Shown: piece by piece, positions 22,943 to 27,586 of the stretch
Numbering within the stretch: position 1 is the first letter of the stretch
How the letters are laid out: the number at the start of each line of letters is the position of its first letter
From: a virus
IMG/VR virus record: IMGVR_UViG_3300025137_000213
Span: 1-27,586 of that record
Length of the DNA stretch: 27,586 nucleotides
Strand: one strand, 5' to 3'
The notes under the pieces: model-generated
The model's input: the letters and a program-made list of their open reading frames with translations, nothing else
Database searches by the model: none
Told to the model about the DNA's origin: nothing
Position numbers and translations under genes: made by a program

Positions 22943-23379
22943 TGAAAGACCCTACTAAATTTATAAGACAAAAAATATTGACTGCATTAATAGGTAATAT
23001 TTCATCTGGTGGGTCTGTTGTTCCTGTTTACGGTAGTGTGCCAAGCTCAGCAACATTTCCATATATAAGAATTTATGGTGTTGACTTAAATGAAGTGGAC
23101 CAAAACAGAACTTCTTTCAATACTGAGGTGACTACTAGAATAGAAGTTGTAACTAGATTTATAACTGATAATGGTGGTGAACTGACTGCCAACACATTAA
23201 TTTCAGATTGCTTAAATTTGCTTAGAACCAGAGAGGGTAGTTATTTGAATTTAGCTAGTGATGGTTTTAAAATTTATACTAGTGTGGCTGAAAGTATTAA
23301 TTATTTAAGAGAGGACACTAAAAGTCATACTTATTACAGAGCAGTTTTAGAATTGCAAAACAGAGTAATGGAAATTTAA
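22942..23379 (+). CDS. Tail terminator-like protein (DUF3168 type)
   Basis: This 145-residue protein follows gp10 as expected for the tail terminator. P-V-Y-G-S-V-P-S-S-A-T-F-P-Y-I-R-I-Y-G (about residues 28-46), an E-V-V-T-R-F strand and a late Y-Y-R-A-V-L-E-L-Q strand resemble DUF3168 proteins. The terminator caps the growing tail tube and links it to the neck. The usual next gene, the tail tube, is not here but at 835, beyond the lysis and fibre genes if the genome is circular. Confidence 0.78.
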   Translation: MKDPTKFIRQKILTALIGNISSGGSVVPVYGSVPSSATFPYIRIYGVDLNEVDQNRTSFNTEVTTRIEVVTRFITDNGGELTANTLISDCLNLLRTREGSYLNLASDGFKIYTSVAESINYLREDTKSHTYYRAVLELQNRVMEI

Positions 23380-23384
23380 AGAAA

Positions 23385-23684
23385 ATGAGTAAAGTTTTAA
23401 ATGAGGATACACAAGTAAAATTAGATTTAAAGTCAATAGGAATGATTGTGACTTTTGTTGCTATGTTAGCTGGAATTTTTTTTACATTAAAATCTGACAT
23501 TGCATTGGCTAAGGAATTACCCGAATTTCCAGTTTCATCAAAAGAGCTTGATTTCAAAGACAAATTGACGCGTTCGCAAATAGATTTGACTCAGCAACAA
23601 GTTGAGAATATTCAAGAGGATGTCAAAGAAATAAAAGAAACTGTCGAAAAGATAGAAGAAAGATTATATGAACTTAAAAGATAA
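23385..23684 (+). CDS. Inner-membrane protein with coiled coil, i-spanin-like layout
   Basis: The 99-residue protein has a short N-terminal tail, one hydrophobic helix (about residues 17-35: I-G-M-I-V-T-F-V-A-M-L-A-G-I-F-F-T-L) and a coiled coil from about 61 to 98 (Q-Q-V-E-N-I-Q-E-D-V-K-E-I). An N-terminal membrane helix with a periplasmic coiled coil is the layout of inner-membrane spanins. It starts five bases after the tail terminator gene and opens the cassette that leads to amidase and holin. A holin-like or other membrane role is equally possible, as no outer lipoprotein partner with a lipobox is seen. Confidence 0.6.
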   Translation: MSKVLNEDTQVKLDLKSIGMIVTFVAMLAGIFFTLKSDIALAKELPEFPVSSKELDFKDKLTRSQIDLTQQQVENIQEDVKEIKETVEKIEERLYELKR

Positions 23685-24018
23685 AATATGTGTCCTGTTA
23701 ACTGTCCTATTTGTTTCAATTGCCAGTAGTCAAAACTATAAAGAAAATGTCAGCGTTGTTTTGTTTAGTGCAAGTTTTGTTGAGCAAATTTCAATAAAAA
23801 AATACAATAAACATAATACGTATGTTTTTGACTTTGAAAACATTAAGCATGAAGATTATTTCATAAAAGAAAATATTGAATTTTTACCATCAATAGTTTT
23901 ATACAATAATGGTAAAGAAATATATAGGATTGAAGCTGACATTACTTTAAAAATGCCAGAAGATTACAAAACAAAACTAGAAAAAGAAATAGATAAATTA
24001 ATTGAAGATAAATTTTAG
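23668..24018 (+). CDS. Secreted thioredoxin-like protein lacking CxxC
   Basis: The 116-residue protein has a signal peptide (C-V-L-L-T-V-L-F-V-S-I-A-S-S, cut near residue 20-22). The mature part looks like a thioredoxin fold: V-S-V-V-L-F-S-A-S-F, where a redox enzyme would have a W-C-x-x-C; a Y-V-F-D-F strand; and F-L-P-S-I-V-L-Y-N-N-G-K-E-I-Y-R-I with Pro 74 at the cis-proline place. There is no cysteine in the mature part, so no disulfide chemistry is expected. It overlaps the membrane protein gene by 17 bases. A periplasmic binding or chaperone role for the next protein is a guess. Confidence 0.55.
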   Translation: MNLKDKICVLLTVLFVSIASSQNYKENVSVVLFSASFVEQISIKKYNKHNTYVFDFENIKHEDYFIKENIEFLPSIVLYNNGKEIYRIEADITLKMPEDYKTKLEKEIDKLIEDKF

Positions 24019-24020
24019 AT

Positions 24021-25217
24021 ATGAATAAACTAATAACAATACTAGCTCTACTTTTTATAACTAACATAAACGCACAGCTATTTAAAAAGATTTATGATGA
24101 GGTCTTTAAATATTCAACTGTTTATGTAGCAGGAGATATGTCTAATGCATACGAGAACACTAGAAAAGATTATTTTGTAGAAAGACCAAGTGATGATAAT
24201 TTATATGATATACCAAGAGTAATTGATGTAACAGAATATTACCCATTTGATTATAGATATGGATTTGGAATTAGAAGGATTGCAATGTTTGACTTTGAAA
24301 TAAAAGACAATTATATTGACGGAAAAGAATCTTTAGTAGCATTATCAGCACCTACAGCAGCGGTAAAAGGATGGGAATATTTAGTAAACATTGAGTTTGA
24401 ACGAGAACGTGGCGAAGAATTTACAAATTCTAGATATTTTATTAGACATACTGGTAAATATCATATTGTTAAACTAGAACAAAGGGAACAGGGTAACGTT
24501 GGTTTTAAATATCAATCAGCAGAGCTTAGATTTAGAGTTCCCATTAGCAATAAATTTAGTATAAGTTTAGGTGGTATGTATAGAACACATCAAACTGCTT
24601 ATGGTTATAATCCTATTGAAATATGGCTTAATGAAACTATTACGAATACTGACCCAAATACTGGTTTGACATATACTTATCCTTTAAATCCTTGGTATAG
24701 CTTAGGGTATCTTTATGGGTACTCAGACCATCGTACTAGATATACTGATTTAGACACAGGAGAGGAAAGATATGATTGGATATGGAAAGATGAAGCTGGT
24801 AATATAGTAAGTTATTCTGATATACAATTTAGACAAGATATATTTGGCGACCTTATGAATAGGTTTAATAATGAAATTTGGGATGAGCTTGATGGTTTTG
24901 GTGTTATTTCACCAATAGTAGGTATTGACTTTGCACATCAAAGAAACAATCATTGGATTGTAGCTTATGCTAATTATTTACCGCCATATCATAAATATGT
25001 TTCTGGTGATGAATTATATTCATATATGAATCGTAACAATTGGGGAAAAGGCGGATTGAAAAAAGACAGTGAATTAGAACAATGGGAGGATTATCAGTTT
25101 GGCGCAATTATAGGAATTAAATTAAATAGGTTTGGAATATTTATTGAGGGTGAATATACAAAGTTTTGGGACACAGAAATTTTTAATTCTAGTGTTGGTG
25201 TAAATTATAGATTATGA
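24021..25217 (+). CDS. Outer-membrane beta-barrel-like protein with signal peptide
   Basis: The 398-residue protein begins with a clean signal peptide (L-I-T-I-L-A-L-L-F-I-T-N-I-N-A, cut after Ala 18 before Gln 19). The mature part is rich in Tyr, Phe, Trp and alternating strands: G-F-G-I-R-R-I-A-M-F-D-F-E, A-E-L-R-F-R-V-P-I, F-S-I-S-L-G-G-M-Y, W-I-V-A-Y-A-N-Y, F-G-A-I-I-G-I-K-L, F-I-E-G-E-Y-T. It ends S-S-V-G-V-N-Y-R-L, like a final barrel strand. Outer-membrane insertion is inferred. It lies before the amidase with a four-base overlap. Possible jobs are outer-membrane disruption at lysis, receptor masking or blocking superinfection. A structural protein cannot be excluded. Confidence 0.6.
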   Translation: MNKLITILALLFITNINAQLFKKIYDEVFKYSTVYVAGDMSNAYENTRKDYFVERPSDDNLYDIPRVIDVTEYYPFDYRYGFGIRRIAMFDFEIKDNYIDGKESLVALSAPTAAVKGWEYLVNIEFERERGEEFTNSRYFIRHTGKYHIVKLEQREQGNVGFKYQSAELRFRVPISNKFSISLGGMYRTHQTAYGYNPIEIWLNETITNTDPNTGLTYTYPLNPWYSLGYLYGYSDHRTRYTDLDTGEERYDWIWKDEAGNIVSYSDIQFRQDIFGDLMNRFNNEIWDELDGFGVISPIVGIDFAHQRNNHWIVAYANYLPPYHKYVSGDELYSYMNRNNWGKGGLKKDSELEQWEDYQFGAIIGIKLNRFGIFIEGEYTKFWDTEIFNSSVGVNYRL

Positions 25218-25651
25218 GAAAAATAAATAAACTCATTGTCCATTGCACAGCTACACCACAATTTAAAGATTTTACAGTTGAAGATGTTACGGGATGGCAT
25301 GTAAAAGGCAATGGCTGGTCAGATATTGGGTATCATTATTTAATTAGATTAGATGGAACTGTTGAACTAGGAAGGCCAGTAAAAAAATCTGGTGCGCATG
25401 TAGCTGGACATAATAAAGACAGTATTGGTATTGCATATGTTGGTGGGATGGATAAACACATGGAGGAATGGATTGACACTAGAACAGACGAACAAAAAGA
25501 TTCTTTATTTAATTTATTAATGGATTTAAAATTTGAGTTTCCAAATGCTGTTGTTTATGGTCATAATGATTTCACTGATAAAAAAGTATGTCCCTGTTTT
25601 GATGCAAAAAAAGAATATTCTGAAATAAGTAATTTTAATAATTCGCAATGA
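25214..25651 (+). CDS. Endolysin: N-acetylmuramoyl-L-alanine amidase (T7 lysozyme-like)
   Basis: The 145-residue enzyme cuts the bond between muramic acid and the stem peptide. It shows the Amidase_2/T7 lysozyme set: V-H-C-T-A-T with zinc ligand His 10, G-Y-H-Y-L-I with Tyr 40 matching the catalytic tyrosine, G-A-H-V-A-G-H-N with S-I-G-I-A-Y-V-G-G, and Y-G-H-N-D then K-V-C-P-C-F-D, giving ligands His 117 and Cys 126 and a nearby lysine. It has no signal peptide or wall-binding domain, so export depends on the holin-like protein downstream. ATGA overlaps at both ends couple it to its neighbours. Confidence 0.92.
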   Translation: MRKINKLIVHCTATPQFKDFTVEDVTGWHVKGNGWSDIGYHYLIRLDGTVELGRPVKKSGAHVAGHNKDSIGIAYVGGMDKHMEEWIDTRTDEQKDSLFNLLMDLKFEFPNAVVYGHNDFTDKKVCPCFDAKKEYSEISNFNNSQ

Positions 25652-26109
25652 GTAAAATAAAAAAGCCGTTTAAAGAATCCACAGTTGGCAAATTATTATT
25701 TGGTGCTGCTAGTATTGTATCACCTCAATTAGGAGCTGTGTTAAATGGTGTTACTAGTCCAAAAGATGCTATTGCTGAAATAACCAAAGCTAAGATACCA
25801 ACGGAGGATAAAATAAAACTACAAACTTTGATTTATGAACAACAAAATAAGGAAATGGAAGAGATTAGTACAAGATGGGTTGCGGATTCTAAAGGTGGTT
25901 GGCTTACTAAAAACGTTAGGCCTCTTGTTCTTGTTTGGTGCATTGTGGTGTTTAGTTTTGCTGGCATATTGGATTCAGTTGATTCAATTCCTTTTAACAT
26001 AGGTACTACATGGAACGATACATTTGAGAAAGTAATGATGGCTGTTGTATTAGCATATTTTGGAGGGCGTACAACTGAAAAGGCTAGCAGTATTATTAAA
26101 GGTAAATAA
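25648..26109 (+). CDS. Holin-like protein (3-TM / GTA holin type)
   Basis: The 153-residue protein has an amphipathic N-terminal segment (F-G-A-A-S-I-V-S-P-Q-L-G-A), a charged helix, then R-W-V-A-D-S-K-G-G-W-L-T-K-N-V-R-P-L and hydrophobic helices at about 92-108 and 128-140, ending A-Y-F-G-G-R-T-T-E-K. This is the pattern of the holin family with three membrane segments described from gene transfer agents and phages. It would open the inner membrane for the amidase encoded just before it. Confidence 0.8.
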   Translation: MSKIKKPFKESTVGKLLFGAASIVSPQLGAVLNGVTSPKDAIAEITKAKIPTEDKIKLQTLIYEQQNKEMEEISTRWVADSKGGWLTKNVRPLVLVWCIVVFSFAGILDSVDSIPFNIGTTWNDTFEKVMMAVVLAYFGGRTTEKASSIIKGK

Positions 26110-26243
26110 TGGCAAGTAAAAACATATTTACATTTTATAAAAAACCTAGAAAAAAAAGACCAGGCCGTCATTCTAAAAACCTGTCCCATAATAATAAACA
26201 ATCAAAACAATATAAAAAACCCAGGAATCGAGGCGGAATGTAA
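26109..26243 (+). CDS. Tiny very basic protein (44 aa)
   Basis: The ATG overlaps the holin stop (TAATG). The 44 residues hold about 15 Lys and Arg, with K-K-P-R-K-K-R-P-G-R-H-S-K-N and K-Q-Y-K-K-P-R-N-R-G-G near the end. I recall short proteins with a similar R-x-G-x-H-x-K...K-x-Y-x-x-x-R-G-Q-G design in many marine phages, without known function. Nucleic-acid or lipopolysaccharide binding would fit the charge. It ends 44 bases before the fibre gene. Confidence 0.6.
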   Translation: MASKNIFTFYKKPRKKRPGRHSKNLSHNNKQSKQYKKPRNRGGM

Positions 26244-26258
26244 ACAAATAAAATTCCG

Positions 26259-26267
26259 TAAATTTGC
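26259..26267 (+). promoter_or_regulatory. Promoter-like box TAAATTTGC before tail fibre gene
   Basis: G followed by TAAATTTGC matches both the window's recurrent GTAnnTTTRC box and the Bacteroidetes TAnnTTTG consensus. It ends 20 bases before the ATG at 26288. No -33 element is obvious. Confidence 0.45.
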
Positions 26268-26287
26268 TAATATAATATTCTTATTTT

Positions 26288-27586
26288 ATGGCGACACTCA
26301 CAGGACAAACCATTGCATCAACTTATGATGGCTTACTTAAATTATCTGATAATGACGGATTAACAGCATCGGTAAAAAATATTGAAGATGGGTTTGGAGT
26401 TGCCTCACCGGTAAATATATCAACAGCTGTCCTTTTCATAAAACCAACATCAGACACATCTAGCACACCAACAAGCGGAAAAGAATTTGAAGTTGTTGGA
26501 AATGCTTTAATAACTGGTGACTTACAAATTGATAATTTAAATATTAATGGTAATACGATTTCTGCAACAAGTGGAGTGGTTACATTAGCAAATGGAGCGA
26601 TTGCTACAACACAGAGTGCAAGTGATAACTCAACTAAAATTGCAACGACTGCTTATGTAGATGCACAGGCAGGTTTAGCAGACACTTTAAGCGAAGTATT
26701 AGCGTTAGGAAACACAACAGGTGCTACTAAAATATCAGTTAATAATACAAGTAGTGGGATTGATTTTATAGATAATGCAAAAGCTAGATTTGGAACAGGG
26801 AATGATGCAGAAATATATGGCAGCTCAGATAACTTATATATAGACCAAAATACAGCAGATAAAGATATTATACTAAGGTCAGATGATGGCTCTGGTGGAA
26901 TAACAGAATATTACAGGCTTGATGGAAGTAGTGCAGTTAATATATTTAGTAAAAATATTTTATATGGTAGAAGTTCAACATTTGGCTCAAACGCTAATAA
27001 AGAAATACAAATTTATGATGGCACTAGCTCTGCAATTAATATTGCTGGTGGAGATTTTGATTACAGTTGGGTAGCTCATAGTGGAGGTACGTTCAAATTA
27101 TTAACTGGCTCAACTGAATTACTTGAGTTTGGTGCATCAATAGGAACTTCAACAGAAACCTCAGCATTAATGATTAGTTCAGGTAATCTTGTAAGCAAGA
27201 GAACACTAGGAAGTAATGCTTTTAATTCAACAGCTTTTGTTGATGGTAGTGGAACAGCTAATGATGTAGTTATGTGGTCTGATAGTAATACACTAACAGA
27301 TGCACCTATTGCTATAAGCGGAAACAACACAACTTTTGCAGGTGATATTAATATAGCAGCAGCAAAAAAATTAAAGTTTAATGCTAATTCTTTTATGACA
27401 CCTGAAAACAATACAAGTGGTGCAGAAATTAGTACAGCAGGAACTTTTATTGTAAAAACAGGCTCTACTCCAACTTTAGGCTTAACAATAGATGCTTCAC
27501 AAAACTCAACTTTTGCAGGAAGTGTTCTTTCTTCAAGCCTTACAGTTTCAAGTGCTTTAGAAGCAGGAAATTCTTTAATTAATACT
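26288..27586 (+). CDS. Tail fibre protein, 3' end cut off
   Basis: The frame is open from the ATG at 26288 to the window end (433 codons, no stop). The protein begins M-A-T-L-T-G-Q-T-I-A-S-T-Y-D-G-L-L-K and is rich in Ser, Thr, Asn and Gly. N-S-T-K-I-A-T-T-A-Y-V-D-A-Q is a canonical tail fibre motif. Repeats typical of marine phage fibres follow: Y-R-L-D-G-S-S-A-V, N-T-T-F-A-G-D-I and N-S-T-F-A-G-S-V. It is likely a trimeric receptor-binding fibre or appendage. The receptor-binding end is not in the window. Confidence 0.85.
   Translation, partial: MATLTGQTIASTYDGLLKLSDNDGLTASVKNIEDGFGVASPVNISTAVLFIKPTSDTSSTPTSGKEFEVVGNALITGDLQIDNLNINGNTISATSGVVTLANGAIATTQSASDNSTKIATTAYVDAQAGLADTLSEVLALGNTTGATKISVNNTSSGIDFIDNAKARFGTGNDAEIYGSSDNLYIDQNTADKDIILRSDDGSGGITEYYRLDGSSAVNIFSKNILYGRSSTFGSNANKEIQIYDGTSSAINIAGGDFDYSWVAHSGGTFKLLTGSTELLEFGASIGTSTETSALMISSGNLVSKRTLGSNAFNSTAFVDGSGTANDVVMWSDSNTLTDAPIAISGNNTTFAGDINIAAAKKLKFNANSFMTPENNTSGAEISTAGTFIVKTGSTPTLGLTIDASQNSTFAGSVLSSSLTVSSALEAGNSLINT

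Noticed and set aside
26288-27586. Circular closure joining the fibre frame at the window end to the partial gene at base 1
   Set aside because: The join would stay in frame, but that has a one in three chance, no terminal repeat is seen, and the residues at base 1 look like the natural start of a DUF7936-like protein.
1-27586. CRISPR array, tRNA gene, integrase or insertion sequence
   Set aside because: I looked for regular spaced repeats, cloverleaf-like segments, recombinase motifs and terminal inverted repeats and saw none that I could support.

Overview
The window is part of a tailed double-stranded DNA phage (siphovirus-type) genome. It is AT-rich and densely packed, and every gene I can support lies on the + strand. 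The host is probably a flavobacterium or other Bacteroidetes, likely marine. Genes are led by A-rich stretches rather than Shine-Dalgarno sites, there are repeated promoter-like boxes of the Bacteroidetes type (TAnnTTTG or TAnnTTTAC), and the family variants match those of phages of that group. The host call is inference. No integrase or tRNA gene is visible, so a lytic phage is the simplest reading, but the window is cut at both ends.

Layout: 1-789 holds two related small proteins and a 51-residue ORF. 835-6363 is the tail module: tail tube, tail assembly chaperone with a -1 frameshift extension, tape measure and a large tail-tip protein. 6428-13588 is the early region: a small XRE-type regulator, a Sak3/DUF1071 annealing protein, a small protein with an SSB-like tip, a RecE-like exonuclease, a VRR-NUC nuclease, a replication initiator with an origin-like AT-rich tract inside it, another PD-(D/E)XK protein, a primase-helicase and several small genes. 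13662-20271 is packaging and head: terminase small and large subunits, a portal with a long modular extension, a Mu F-like protein, prohead protease and HK97-fold capsid protein. 20405-21366 is a terminator-bounded accessory cassette. 21434-23379 holds the head-tail connectors. 23385-26243 is a lysis/envelope cassette, and 26288 to the end is an incomplete tail fibre.

The genes work together as follows. The initiator and primase-helicase copy the genome. The annealase, exonuclease and SSB-like protein form a Red-like recombination set. The terminase packages DNA through the portal into a capsid matured by the protease. The gp6/H_T_join/gp10/terminator series joins head to tail, and tail length is set by the 678-residue tape measure. 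The amidase and holin cut and release the cell wall. Beside them is an unusual group: an inner-membrane coiled-coil protein, a secreted thioredoxin-like protein without the CxxC cysteines, and a phage-encoded outer-membrane beta-barrel-like protein. I regard this group as the most interesting candidate for an undescribed system.

Five intrinsic terminators, a duplicated palindromic leader, a three-copy A-rich leader and a recurrent GTAnnTTTRC box suggest how transcription and translation are organised.
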